Positions 23,932 through 37,026 of a DNA stretch of 64,000 nt are shown here, piece by piece. Below the pieces are notes generated by a model. The model made no database searches and had not been told where the DNA came from. It saw only the letters and a program-made list of their open reading frames with translations. Within the stretch, counting starts at the first letter, position 1. Every line of letters begins with the position of its first letter. Position numbers and translations under genes: made by a program. Source of the DNA: Epiperipatus broadwayi (taxonomy: Eukaryota > Onychophora > Udeonychophora > Euonychophora > Peripatidae); the NCBI GenBank assembly GCA_028023455.1, contig JAQFVV010012394.1:24873053-24937052 (forward strand). The letters run 5' to 3'.

Positions 23932-24889
23932 GTAATTTGATTTTTAATATTTAAAAATCAATTTTTAAATATAGTTTTGGATCATTTTTTGACAACAAAT
24001 ATTATTTAGTTGTTTTAATTAACAAACTATTTGTCATGTTTATATCTAGTATGGCAAAATAATATTCTAGTCTTTCAATAACTTCTATTTGCAATAGCAA
24101 AATGTATACAATATTTATAATACATAGATTTGCCTCCATTACAGTTGATAAATTGTGAAAGTATAATTGTTAGCAATATAACTAGAATTTGGGAAGGAAT
24201 GCTGAGATTTACCTTTTGAATTCTGATCCTTCCAGCCTACTGGTGGCTTGTCTCATGTATAGACCCAATCCATCAGTAGCTCACAGCTTCTTACTCCAGA
24301 CTTGAACATGCCTCATTGTGTTCTATCCACTTGTGGAAAACTGCTGTTTAACATTATGCCATTGGCTGTTTATTACTTTTATTGTTATTTCATAGGTTGG
24401 CTCTATTTTTCGTTCAATCTGATCTTGATGATGTAATTCGGATCAGTCCATTATTTGCAAGTAAGTTTCTGATAAATTCATAGCACTGTAATTAAATAAA
24501 TAGAAATAGATAGTCATTGTAGGGTTTGGACTTAGTTTTAATATTTTTTGCCCTGTTTGTAAATATAAATAGTAGAAGAAAATTTTATTGGTCATTAAGA
24601 AATGTAATGAATAATAAAATAATGTGTTGATTCTATTATGAAATAAATTACTCAGCTTTTTTTTATTATCTATTTATTAAAAACATTTTAGGCAATTAAA
24701 AGTTGTAATGATCAGGAACATAAAAGTAACATCATTACCTGCAGCTCCCTGGATATCTTCACTTGGCTACAGTATTTGATGGTAACATTTTCTTTTTTTA
24801 TATTCCTCTAGGTCATGGAGATGCAGGGGACTCAGAATTGTTAGGTGCCATTTTATTACTTAAAAATCAAACTAACACTCCAAGGTAAT

Positions 24890-25114
24890 GGGTGTAACAA
24901 TAGAGTAAAAAATAAAAATGAAGGAACATCAATCTCCTGGGACCACCAAGAAGCTACAGGCCACTTATTTGAACCCAGTTCTGCCCAAATAATTTGCACA
25001 GAGAAGAGCGATATCAAAAGAAAAGTCAAAGAGGTTTATTACATAGTAAATGATTTCAGTGCCATTAGTAGAAGAGAGGCATGCTTTGCTCTCTCCAAAC
25101 AATGGACTAATTAA
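24890..25114 (+). mobile_element. Penelope-like element C-terminal fragment
   Basis: Frame encodes WDHQEATGHLFEPSSAQIIC, then IKRKVKEVYYIVNDFSAISR and REACFALSKQW, closely parallel to the minus-strand Penelope fragment at 54690 (RRRVKEACYIISD, AMNKKETFYAISRQW). Only the end of the GIY-YIG domain remains. Confidence 0.6.
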
Positions 25115-25944
25115 TTAAGAATTCAAGCTCATTTGCATATATGTACAATAATTCACAACAGATTAAAGCTATGAGTAGGGGATTTGAATACCTAATCCTG
25201 AAAGTGCTAAGCTAGTGTATTAAATCTTAAATTATAATTATAGCTTCACTAACGCATGCGAAAGAATGGCACAATTATATTTACAATTTTATTAGTGAAG
25301 AAAAAAGACAATTTATTAGATAAAAGAATTGCAAAAATTTACATATAGAAATACGGTTATCTGTAATTTATAACATCCATATTTCAATAAAGATGTATTC
25401 CAATAGGCCAGGTTGTAATTTGAATATAAGGTTGTATTAATAATTTATCTTTACTATGTAACATTCCAATAGTAATAATTACATAAAACTGGATGCAAAC
25501 ATTTGACTAATCCATTAATTAAGATTATATATGCAAAAACACATATATTGGTCCAATCAGAGTTTGAATATAAGGGAAGATTGTTGATAATCTATCCATA
25601 AGAAATGAAACATGGATTTGAGATGTCACATAGACAAATTAATAATAATGTAGTTACAGTGCATGAAGTAAAATTATTACTCATGTTGAGATGCATTGAC
25701 AAAAATATGGGAGTTATAAAATATGTTAAAGATTATAACAGAAGGAAATATGAGACCATATACATTCAGGAGAATATGAGTAAATGTGTAAATTTAGTTA
25801 AAGGATCTACAAAATTGAATTGTAAATGGGCAATAAAGGATAATTGGAAATTTTAATATATGTTTGATTTGGTTTTGTTTTTTTGTCTGTTTGTTTTTTG
25901 TAAGTTAATATATATGATATATGTAAATAATTAGATAATTGTGG

Positions 25945-26060
25945 ATAAATAAGCGTTGGTGGTTGAGAGGTCAGCACAACTGCCTTACAAGCAGTTATCC
26001 CGGGTTAGTGGGTTCACTTCCTGGCCGATGCTATGACACATGAAAAAATAAATAAAGTTT
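25945..26060 (+). mobile_element. tRNA-derived SINE (type D)
   Basis: TGGTTGAGAGGTCAGCAC is a good A-box region and GGGTTCACTTCCTGGCC contains a B box; the body is GATGCTATGACACATG and an A-rich tail. It is the same family as 51485-51590 on the minus strand. Confidence 0.75.
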
Positions 26061-28197
26061 TATTTGTTGATATGATTATTAGAAATATATGAAAAATAAT
26101 ATATAATTTAGTTAAATGTATAAAGTATATGTATATAATTAATTCAATAAAGTTTACACATAGTAGTATATAATCTATGGTGCATAATATAATATAATTA
26201 TTTAATTGTAGTTAATGTGGTTTTATTTATTGTATAAAAATAATATGTATATATAAAAAAGAGGGAAGTATATAAATATATGTAAATAGGTTATATGATT
26301 ATATAAAATGATTATGTAAAATGAACGTTAGAGGAAGTATTGATAGATATAATGATCATGTGATTATATTAGAAAAGTATATTTTGAAAAAGCCCTAATA
26401 TAGAGCAAAAACCAGTTCAATAATAAAGAAAATATTTGTTTTTATATAGTTGTTTTATTTGAATTCTGTTGGAATCATTATTAATTATTTGATAACAACA
26501 TTATGGACAAATTTAGATTTGACCATTGTTAAGGATTAAATTTTAGACATAAAGGCACAAAACAAAACAGAAATCACAAAATAATAAAAAGAAAACTACA
26601 AATATAACTATACACACACATGGATTAAGAATATGATTTAAACATTCCAAAAATGAGATAGTAACTAAATTTGAAAACTCGGTAGAACTAATTTTTTATA
26701 CGATTATTAATAAGCCACTCTTAAACAAATATGGTCATTCCAACTTCAAGAAAAAAGAGAGAGAAATAGTTCTAGAATGAGTTTTGGGTGACTATACAAT
26801 AGAACATGCTGGCCCATTTTTCTATTTACTGGATATTTTATAGTGTTGTTTTCTAATTTGCATCATGTCTAATTGTAGTTCTCCAATGTATTATCCTATT
26901 TTCTGCCATATTTTCCCAATGGAAACAATCGACATTCATTTATCTTTGAGATAATCCATATAATGTAAAACACCTTTTTAGAAAGTCTTGCAATATTCAT
27001 TTGTTTTTGGTGTGATTTTATAATCGAGGAATTCTGCAAGTTTTAAAGAACATATTGATTTCATGATTTAAAATTTTATAGAGCATCTTTAAATGAAACT
27101 TCTCTTTTTTATATTTTATATAAATAAGAAAGAAAAAAAATCCAATAACAATATAATACTCCTTATGCTTATAAGTCTTTCAAATTTTTTTATGAGTATT
27201 AAATGTTCTCTTTCTCATATTGGTTACTTTTCTGGTTGATTATAGAATGTAAGTGTAGCAGCATGTTGACAAAGAAGAAAGAACACTTACTGAAAGTATA
27301 TTAATAATTTTTATTAGTTGATTCATTAGACTAGAGATTATCCAATAATGAATCATATTTCTGTAGTGTAATTTTTTACTATGTTCTCTTCCTCAGTTGG
27401 ACCGTCATAATATATTTGTTTTAGCTAATTTCACTATTAAAAAAGGCATTTTTTGGTGAGTTGTTTAACTTTACAACTACTTTAACTGATTTCTGATTTA
27501 TTTTTCATGCTTAATAGAATCAGGTACACTTTTGGACAGTTTTATGTATAGAACTTTTTTTAAATAATTAGCAAGACATCTTTCTTTCCTCCTAATGAGA
27601 TGCAATTATAGCATCAAGGGACAGTTCTGTTTTTATGACCAAAATAAGATTATTTATTCATCTATAATCCATTACTGAAAATATATATTATTTATTTCTT
27701 TTAGCTATCTTTTCTAGTAATTGGCATAGGGATTCTCTGTCAGCTATTTCTCAAGAACAGTTAACTGGAGAACTTGCTTAGCTAAATCTCTTCTTTTTTG
27801 TCAACATATTGCCCTCAACTTATATAATCAAATTAATTGTTTGTGCAACACTTATTTTATTTTTTCATTAAAAAAAAACTCGAATGATTATAGGTCAGGA
27901 GTTCTGGAAGTATGATCATAAGATCTTAAGTTCCAGAATCCAACAGTCTATTACTGCACTTAATCATGTAGAACTGTCTTTTTATTAGCCACATATTAAT
28001 CTATTTTAATCTAGTGTTTGCATTCTTTATTTTAATTTAATTACTTTCGTTTAGAATGATATACTTTAACTTTTCTTTTATTGTTTTTTTAATTATATAA
28101 TCTTTTAATTAAAATATTATTTTCTTTATTCCTTAATTACACCAGTACATATATATATAATATTATAATTTGATGTCTGTATTCCTTCAAATCAATA

Positions 28198-28422
28198 TTC
28201 GTAACCTTATAATTGAATATTTATAAATACAGTAATCAGATATATTTAAAGTATAACTTTAAAAATTTTATCCACTTAGGAGCGCTTTAGACTATCCTCA
28301 TAGTCTTTGTCAACTACTACCAAGATAGTCGAAAGGGCTCTTAAGTGGATAAAAAATTTTAAAGTTATACTTTACATATATCTGATTACTGCATTTATAA
28401 ATATCCAATTATAAGATTACAT
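28198..28422. repeat. Hairpin E
   Basis: Arms of about 95 bp: TACAGTAATCAGATATATTT, AGTATAACTTTAAAAATTTT, ATCCACTTAGGAGC and their reverse complements (GGATAAAAAATTTTAAAGTT, ATATATCTGATTACTGCATT), around a loop of about 40 bp. Directly upstream of the RTE fragment. Confidence 0.85.
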
Positions 28423-28439
28423 ATATATTCAGTATAAAA

Positions 28440-29385
28440 TCTAAAGAATATCAAAATGAAACAAAACACTAAGAAGGGTGTAAAACAGAGTGACTCCATA
28501 TCTCCAAAACTTTTTATAGAAGTTTTGCAAGAAGTATTTTGTGGATTGAAATACGAAGCTAAGGAAGTAAAAGTAAATGGAGATTATTTAAATCATTTAG
28601 ATTTTGCAGATGATGTAGTTGTTTTTTGAAAATAATGCTTCAGAGCTTCAGAGAATGTTGCAAGATTTGTCAGATGAGAATAAGAAATAGGACTAAAAGT
28701 AAACGTTAAAAGACTAAACTAATGTTTAATGGATTTTCTCAAAAGATGAAAATAAAGATTGATAATGATAAGTTAGAAGTTAACAACTACAAATATCTTG
28801 GTCAGGTTATTACTACAGATGGAAACATAGTGGATGAAATTAATTGTAGAATTAAACTTGGTTGGAGTGTTTTTGGTAGAAATAACTTGATATTCAAAGG
28901 AAATATGCCTATATGTTTGAAAAGGAAAGTTTTTAATAAATGTGTTTTGCCCGTTCTTACTTATGAATCTGAGACTTGGACACTTAACAGAAAAGTAATA
29001 CAGAGACTTCAGACCATTCAAAGAAATATGAAGAGGTACATATTAAAAGTAACAAGAAGAGATCGAAAACGAAATGCATGGGTAAGAAAACAAACAGGTA
29101 TCACTCACATCATTGAAAAAATTAAAAAACTGAAGTGGAGTTGGACTGGACATATTTCTAGAAGAGATGATAATAGATGGACATTTGAAATCTTAAATTG
29201 GATTCCAAGAGATTGTAAGAAACCAGAAAGTGACCATGTGTGAGATGGATGGATGAAATAAAGGAATGTGCAGGAGCTATATGGAGAAGAAAGGCTAGAG
29301 ATCGGAGTTGGATTGAACTTGGAGACGTTCATCCTGCAGTGAATTGATAATGGCTGACAGTGATGATGATGATGATAAAATCTTA
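28440..29385 (+). mobile_element. RTE-like LINE, 5' truncated, reverse transcriptase C-terminal half
   Basis: 28471-28626 encodes VKQSDSISPKLFIEVLQEVF followed by NHLDFADDVVVF, the RT motif with catalytic FADD, then a stop. After a frameshift, 28722-29243 is open for 173 codons: NNYKYLGQVITTDGNIVDEI, VFNKCVLPVLTYESETWTLN, then the LKWSWTGHISRRDDNRW thumb-like region of these elements. The 3' end is a GATGAT microsatellite at about 29360-29380. Two lesions make it inactive, but most of the frame is intact. Confidence 0.85.
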
Positions 29386-31199
29386 TTTTTAAGTTACGAA
29401 GTTTAACCTATTCTAGTGACAAAATTCTCCTTAATAATGTCGTTATATTATTAGTAATCTTTACGTTTGATGGATACAAATGAACCTTACAATTTTTCAG
29501 AATATTGTTTTTCATTAATTACTAATTTATACAGAATCCGTTTCCTATAACTGCACCAAATTCTATTTAATACTTTCTTAACGATTGTGAAAAGCAAATT
29601 TTAGAATACACACTTGTATAGTCTTTTTTTTATTATTATTATTTCCTTCTCCCCTCCTTTAAATCAAATTTTAATTTTTCTAAAAATATAAGTCTTTTGA
29701 TGACAGATTTGACTTCTGCTTATCTTTGTCATTTTTCTCCTTTTAACTAAATTAGAAGTTTTAATAATATACTTCCTTTCTTTTTACCATTTCCTGGCTC
29801 TTTAAGCAAACAACGGCCGTGGCTTCAAATGAAAGCATCCGAACAGAAACATAAATCAATTTAAAAGAAATCACTGAACATAGTTTAGACTTGAGAATAA
29901 ATATTTAATTGAAATAAGTTAAATGCTAATTAGTCAAAATAATACATACATAATATCAGATTTAATTTATTCTAATAATAGTAATCAACTATTTACAGAA
30001 TTACAGTTTTGCCGGAAGGCTTACCAAAATTATAATTAAGACCGAGATAGCTTTTAAAGATTCTCGATCCCATTTGCTATCTTCAGCTGGGATGGTACTA
30101 AGTATAAATACCTATCCAAGTCATTCATCTAGTCTATTGTTATAGAAAAGTCATTCGACTAGGTGCTGCTTCTAGTTTTACGCGCTGACCTCTTCTCCTT
30201 GATTTTGAGTTATATTGATTTTTTTAGGATCTCTGTTTCAATAATAACTAATTAACTTTTGTTAATCTGTTTTAATCTAGCAATTTGATTGCATATCTTT
30301 TAATTAAGCATTCCTTTTGTTCATTAATTCTATATTCTAATTATTATCGTTTTTAGAGTTAATATAAACGTTACTTTTTATAACATTAAAGTAAGAATAT
30401 TTTTTCTTTAACTCATGTATATTTATCGATTATTTTAGCAATCTCCATACTTTATCTTTTATTCTTCATATAAATAAAGATACAATAAAAGACAAATGAC
30501 CCCCATAATGCATTTCGTGCTGAACCAGCACTCATCAGTTGGCCCAGGTCACCAGCTCATATATATATATATATCTCTATTTACATGAAGATTATTTATC
30601 TGTGGCGAATTGTCACATCTTTATTTACAATTGCCAAACTTCCTTTACTCACAACCTCAGGTTCGTCCATTTTTGATAAACCGAACTGCGTTTATCATTA
30701 ATCATTTATTAAACTAGAGGGTTTTTTTCTAGCACAGATATAATTTTTTCATCTTCCTTCTCGTGAATACTTTTTAATAAATTGTGTATGTGTCGATATC
30801 TAACTCACACGAATTCTATTGTTATTAACTGAGCCAATGTACCTTTATTTTATTCCTGATATAGTTTCGTGTATTTTAGTCTTAATTGCGGAATTCAAAC
30901 TTATGTTATGATCCTAATCATTGTGGTTTGGACCGTATAATCCCAATATATGGTGGACTTTTCATTATAAAGTTGAATTAAATAAAACAACATATAAGAA
31001 TAACAAAATGTATAGAAAGTTTGGGATGGAAGTAAATATTTTTATAGCAGTAAAACAATGAAAATAAGAAAATAGAAAAAATAAAAATAAGCATTGGACA
31101 GAAAACTGTAATGAGGTGTAGCTATCAATCGAACTTTTAATGAGAGCCATTGATCAATTGACCCATTGAAAAATACTTATAAGTGCACAAAATAATTAA

Positions 31200-31740
31200 A
31201 GAGCAAAAAACATGTATTTAAAGGAGCAAATCATGCTATACCAATGAACATATGTTAAATTGGGAAAAGATAGGAATATTGGATAGAGAAGAAACATTAA
31301 AAGAAAACAATTTACAGAAGCTGGTCACCTGATAATGGCAAATAATTTCATAAATCAGCCTGATGAGAACATTCATAATGTTTGGAAATCACTCATTAAT
31401 ATTGCCCATAAGAAAAATCAGATTATCCCCATATATAAGTTTATAACAGACTAAAATAACCTAGTTGGTGTGAATGTCATTTTAGAGTCATTAATCATAA
31501 GTCTAAAAGTCATGGATTTGATTCCCATAGTGGTATTATCGCTGACAAATCAGCAACACCTGAAGAAAAAAGGAGAGTATTAGCACTGAAAACATGTTAT
31601 TTAATAATCTGTAAGCTATTTCTAATTAATTGAATGTATTTGAAAAGTTTAAATAATGTTTGGAATTTTTCTAAAGGCAGCAATTAATTCTAGGTGAAGG
31701 AAGTGGTTTAATGTATAATTAGGTGTCAACTGCCATTATC
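31200..31740 (+). mobile_element. Family F retroposon copy
   Basis: Aligns through its length with 44860-45310 (GGATAGAGAAGAAACATTA, TTTGGAAATCACTCATTAAT, ATGGATTTGATTCCCATAG, AACACCTGAAGAAAAAAGG). GATTTGATTCCCATAGTGG resembles a B box, so this may be a tRNA-SINE joined to LINE-derived sequence. Confidence 0.5.
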
Positions 31741-31779
31741 ACAAACTTTCAGATAAACACTAAGAAAGAGACCTATTAA

Positions 31780-32180
31780 ATGTCTTTGGTTAAAGTATTG
31801 CTTTATATGGAACAGAAATACAATCAATTAATTAAATGAAGAAGCTGGGGTTGGAGAGGATTGAGGTTTTTGAGAAACAGATCTGGAGAAGAGAAATGGA
31901 AGTTGGAAAGATAAGATCAGAAATGTAAAAGAATTGAAAAGAGTAAATAAACCAAAAAATTGTTTCCGAAGAAATTATAAAGATAAATAAGAATTAGATT
32001 GAATGTTTCTTTAAAGAAAATGAATATTTAATAAATTAGAATTGTTATAGAAGGTATATAAAAGCTGGGAGAAGAATGAGATTGATTGATGATCTTAAAA
32101 AGAGAAATAGATATAAATATTTGAAAAGTGAAACAAGAATTAGAAAGACTTACAAAATATGGTGTGGTTTAGAATGTGGA
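31780..32180 (+). mobile_element. LINE RT C-terminal remnant
   Basis: Frames with stops read KVLLYGTEIQSIN, VFEKQIWRREMEVG, LKRVNKP, then GRRMRLIDDLKKRNRYKYLK and KIWCG. The order VLLYGxE, WRRM, LDDLK is usual for the C-terminal end of molluscan and arthropod LINE RTs. Confidence 0.6.
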
Positions 32181-32543
32181 ACCCTAAATTTGCCAAATAA
32201 TTAATGATAATGACTTTAGACACCAAAATTTAAAATTTCCCCTCATAAATCAGATGATTTTTCTAAAGGGAAGAAAACTCTTCATGGTTTTGTGCAATTG
32301 GTAAAATGGCAAACTCTGGAACTCACGATTCACCATTATTATTTCCACACTCAAACTTGTTACAAAATTCTGAATAATAAACCTTTTGCTTATTGTTTTT
32401 AATGCAAGAAAAATAATTATGAATATTCAATTATAATAATTTTTAGAGATATTTTATTTTTAATAATTAAATAATTTGCTTATTTTATTAATGCATAAAA
32501 GTAATTTGATTAATAGAAATGTAATGATTTATTATTATTTCAG

Positions 32544-32675
32544 GATGCCTTGGATGTGTTAACCGTTATAGCTGTGGTCGTAAATTGTGCTTTAATTGGT
32601 ATGTCTGGACAGATACACCGATTAATACCTGGGCTGGACACCACTAAAACTATATTACTAATAATTGTATTAGAA
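32544..32675 (+). CDS. ANO8: Anoctamin-8 exon: TM9 and start of TM10
   Basis: Internal exon of 44 codons, phase 0/0, acceptor TATTATTTCAG and donor GTGAGT. Residues 4-20 (DVLTVIAVVVNCALIGM) form the hydrophobic TM9; a short loop with Gln, His and Arg follows, and residues 33-44 (TKTILLIIVLE) begin TM10, which continues in the next exon. The layout IGxWQ / TM9 / short loop / VVLEH matches the anoctamin C-terminal core. A foldback repeat into which an LTR element has inserted starts about 90 bp after the donor. Confidence 0.93.
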
Positions 32676-33532
32676 GTGAGTATTTTTTCTGCTATCTCAT
32701 TTTAGATTTTTATGAGTAAATCTAAAGAAATATTAGATCAAGTCATTTGCATTGTATTAAATGTGCCATATTGTTTCTACATTTGATTTGATTTCATTTC
32801 TTTAGGCAGTTTTTATCAGAGGTACAAAAAATATTTAAATATGTATAACCAGCAATCTTCATCAGAGCTACAAAGTATATAAATACATGTATAATTATAA
32901 AAATGAAATGCTGCCTATCTCTGTACTAGTAATTATAAATAAAATAGAAAATCATATAATATTACAATACTAGCCAAAAAAAATTATTAAAATTCTTCCA
33001 CAACCATGGTTTCAAGTGAAATTCAACAAAATACGTACAACGCATAAGTATATAAAACAAAATAGCCTTCCCATCATTCATTTCAAAATCCAACTTCCTT
33101 TAATATCAAAGAATGTCTTCATGAGATTGATGGCTTCAGATTCAAGAAAATTTATCATCAGTGTTTTTTTTACTCTTTTTTTTATTTTACTTCTTTTATA
33201 AAAGTATCGTTTAAAGTCATCAATTGATAGCAAATCTATTTCTGGAGTAGTTTATAAGATTCCTTGCAGTTATCATAAAGTTTATATAAGTCAAAGTAAA
33301 GTAAAGTCTTAATGAAAGAGTTAAAGTTAATAAGAATAAGTTAAAAATAGATATCATAAGTCAGCTTTGTATATTCATAAACTAAATACAGGTTATAAAA
33401 TATTTTTTATAAAAGAAGTGAAATAAAAAGAAGAATAAAAGAAACTGGTGATAAATTTTTTTGAATTTGAGGCCATATAAAAGAAGTTGAATTTTGAAGT
33501 GAATGATGGGAAGGCTATTTTGATTTATATAT

Positions 33533-34905
33533 TGTAACGTTTATTTATATACGTTGCAAATATATTGGCATTTGGTAAAAGCTAAAAAATAAAAGTAAAT
33601 TTAGATTTTTTTTTTTGACTAATTTTTTTTTTTAAAAAAATAACGTACAATGAAAGTTAAATTATTCTTTCATTTTTTTTTTATGTAATTAGAAATAAAA
33701 GTTAGAATTGGAGAGAACAAAAGACACAAATTACCAATCTAGATAAGAGAAAGTAAAAATATTTCAACTAATTAAAGATGGCAGAATTATGCTGAAAAAA
33801 ATAGAGACTTTGTAACATAAATTTTGTAAAGAATATATAAGATTATCAACGGATATTTTGACAAACAAAAGATATGCGCAGAAGTCGGCAAACTGGGCCT
33901 CGAGAGTATAAAAGGCAGAGATCAGTTTGAAGAACATCTTGTTCGTTGGTTTCTCTAGTTGGTCTTGGATAACAATAATATATCCAAGATCGCTCTACGC
34001 TGAAGTAATTCGACATGTCGGAGTGAACCGGAGCTTCTGAAGATATTGTGCCTGAAGATGTATACCAGAAAAGCTTTCGTGACCGACTAGGAGAATGGAC
34101 CACAAGATCAAATAATAACCAAAAGGCCGAGCTCATTCTATCCAAAAAACTATGCATAGTTATCTACTACTGAATTCCCAAAACTTACCGGTAAGTTATA
34201 CTTCATTACTCCTGATTGTGACCAAATTAAACGTTTTCAAACAATTTCTAAAAGTATGTTTAAACAATCCCGATAGGGACATTAATTTTCTTGTACAAAA
34301 GACATTCATTTTTTAAGGAAATTTCTAGAAGAAATTTAGATATGAACAGTAATTGTAAAATTGTTTTTTATTAATTGATTCACGTCTGAGTTGTGTTGTC
34401 TCTAATTTACTTGATAAGTAATTTATTTCAAATATTTTTTTAGTCTATTAGAATAAAAATATTTCTAATACCAATTTTCATTTGTGCGTTATTAATAATA
34501 GTTATTATTTTTTATTATTAAATCTATTACTAGTTTAATAAAATTTAAAAATGTAATTTACCTTTGCCAATATGTTTGAATAAGCCCAGGAATAATAATC
34601 TTAAAAAAATAATTCTCGTTACGGTATGATGTAATATCGATTAGTTTAAAAGTATTTTTTTTTATTTGTGAGATGTTATATGACGATTTCAGCGAATTCT
34701 TAGGAATTCTGGTGCCCAGATTAAATAAATTAAAAGCTGATTTCGTCAATAGCACAATTCTCAACAATTAATAGGCTGAGTTGATCAGGAAATATAGCTA
34801 TGTTTTTAGAATAGAAATATAACTCTTCTTTTTTGACATAGCTTGATCAACTCACGCGCAGTTTATATTAGCGTGTAGAGGCCTAGCAAAACGGAAAACA
34901 TTATA
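33533..34905 (+). repeat. 5' LTR
   Basis: Starts TGTAACGTT and ends AACATTATA; the inverted ends are those of an LTR with CA changed to TA. The minus strand has a 103-codon frame (33846-34157) also present in the other LTR, with six or so differences and no recognised domain. Confidence 0.9.
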
Positions 34906-35657
34906 ATGGCGACCCAACTCGGGCTTCGATTTAACAACTACAACCTGAGATAAGTTGTAATGATAAAGAACATTACAACGATGACCCAAAGAAACTCACA
35001 GCCGGAAAATAAATAGTAATTTTTAAAAAAAAAAAAAAAATAAAAATTATATAAACTAACGAACTAATTAAACCCTGATTATTAAAATATAAAAAAAATA
35101 TTTTTTTAATATGACTTCCAGAAAGAAAAAAATGTATGTATATTTTTTTTGATATGTCTAAAATAAAACACGATCGTGGCTGATGTAGACATAAGTCACA
35201 AGTATTTGACTGGGTAGGCGGTTACTGAAGAGGAGAAAAACATAGCCCCGAGTCCTAGTATGCAGTATATTAACATAAGACCACCTTTATATGCCCATCA
35301 GACTATTTCTAGCAGGGATCCCAATAAAGGGGAAGGCGGACCAAGTTGCCACGAGCCTGTAAGACTCAAAACGATGAGCAATGCTCGTTAGTGCTTATAA
35401 CTTGGGCTTCTTATCGTTACTATTACACTTAAGCAGAAATGACACAGATGAATGTTGAAATATTTTCCATTCCCGCCGTGTTAGACCTAAAGGTGGGTGT
35501 TAAAGCCGAACGTCACTTGTTGAATGAGTCTACGGAATATAAGCACGCTACTGCTACAAAAAAAAAACAACAACAACACGAATATGAATTTAAAAAACTT
35601 AAGAATAAAATTAGTGTAAACCCCTATTTTATTCTCATCTCCTGGCACTGGTGGTAT
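34906..35657 (+). other. Internal region of the LTR element
   Basis: About 750 bp. After the TGG primer-site candidate, a second similar block (AACATTACAACGATGACCCAA, 34970 region) repeats the LTR-end/PBS junction. A 92-codon frame at 35439-35717 (MTQMNVEIFSIPAVLDLKVG, then a Lys/Gln-rich part) runs into the 3' LTR. It has no recognised domain. A purine tract before the 3' LTR is not evident. Confidence 0.75.
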
Positions 35658-37026
35658 TGTAACGTTTATTTATATACGTTGCAAATATATTGGCATTTGG
35701 TAAAAGCTAAAAAATAAAAGTAAATTTAGATTTTTTTTTTTGACTAATTTTTTTTTAAAAAAAAATAACATACAATGAAAGTTAAATTATTCTTTCGTTT
35801 TTTTTTTATGTAATTAGAAATAAAAGTTAGAATTGGAGAGAACAAAAGACACAAATTACCAATCTAGATAAGAGAAAGTAAGAATATTTCAACTAATTAA
35901 AGATGGCAGAATTATGCTGAAAAAAATAGAGACTTTGTAACATAAATTTTATAAAGAATATGATTATCAACGGATATTTTGACAAACAAAAGATATGCGC
36001 AGAAGTCGGCAAACTGGGCCTTGAGAGTATAAAAGGCAGAGATCAGTTTGAAGAACATCTTGTTCGTTGGTTTCTCTAGTTGGTCTTGGATAACAATAAT
36101 ATATCCAAGATCGCTCTACGCTGAAGTAATTCGGCATGTCGGAGTGAACCGGAGCTTCTGAAGACATCGTGCCTGAAGATGTATACCAGAAAAGCTTTCG
36201 TGACTGACTAGGAGAATGGACCACAAGATCAAATAATAACCAAAAGGCCAAGCTCATTCTACCCAAAAAACTATGCATAGTTATCTACTACTGAATTCCC
36301 AAAACTTACCGGTAAGTTATACTTCATTACTCCTGATTGTGACCAAATTAAACGTTTTCAAACAATTTCTAAAAGTATGTTTAAACAATCCCGATAGAGA
36401 CATTAATTTTCTTGTACAAGAGACATTCATTTTTTAAGGAAATTTCTAGAAGAAATTTAGATATGAACAGTAATTGTAAAATTGTTTTTTATTAATTGAT
36501 TCACATCTGAATTGTGTTCTCTCTAATTTACTTGATAAGTAATTTATTTCAAATAATTTTTTAGTCTATTAGAATAAAAATATTTCTAATACCAATTTTC
36601 ATTTGTGCGTTATTAATAATAGTTATTATTTTTTATTATTAAATCTATTAGTAGTTTAATAAAATTTAAAAATGTAATTTACCTTTGCCAATATGTTTGA
36701 ATAAGCCCAGGAATAATAATCTTAAAAAAATAATTCTCGTTACAGTATGATGTAATACCGATTAGTTTAAAAGTTTTTTTTTTTATTTGTGAGATGTTAT
36801 ATGATGATTTCAGCGAATTCTTAGGAATTCTGGCGCCCAGATTAAATAAATTAAAAGCTGATTTCGTCAATAGCACAATTCTTAACAATTAATAGGCCGA
36901 GTTGATCAGGAAATATAGCTATGTTTTTAGAATAGAAATATAACTCTTCTTTTTTGACATAGCTTGATCAACTCACGCGCAGTTTATATTAGCGTGTAGA
37001 AGCCTAGCAAAACAGAAAACGTTATA
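35658..37026 (+). repeat. 3' LTR
   Basis: Starts TGTAACGTT, ends AACGTTATA. Aligns with the 5' LTR end to end; differences are scattered substitutions and length changes in A/T runs. Confidence 0.9.

Larger units (their letters stand above)
23932..32543 (+). other. ANO8 intron, 8.6 kb
   Basis: Donor GTAATT, acceptor TTTCAG. Contains a Penelope-like tail, a tRNA-derived SINE, a hairpin followed by an RTE-like LINE tail, and two mixed old repeats. I could not assign 23932-24890, 25115-25940, 26060-28195 or 29390-31190; these are AT-rich with short random open frames (for example an 83-codon frame at 25605-25856 with no recognisable domain). About 30506-30600 is a fragment of the SINE C body. 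Confidence 0.8.

Noticed and set aside
25605-25856. 83-codon open frame
   Set aside because: No recognisable motif, and composition is the same as the surrounding intron.
25975-26035. Possible functional tRNA gene
   Set aside because: A- and B-box matches are present but the sequence does not close a full cloverleaf and is followed by a SINE body and A-rich tail; a second copy at 51485 confirms a SINE.
28722-29243. Candidate host gene with 173-codon frame
   Set aside because: The FADD reverse transcriptase motif upstream and the GAT microsatellite tail identify it as an RTE-like LINE remnant.
33846-34157. 103-codon minus-strand open frame, repeated at 35967-36278
   Set aside because: It lies wholly inside the two LTRs, antisense to the element, and has no recognisable domain; its repetition only reflects the LTR duplication.
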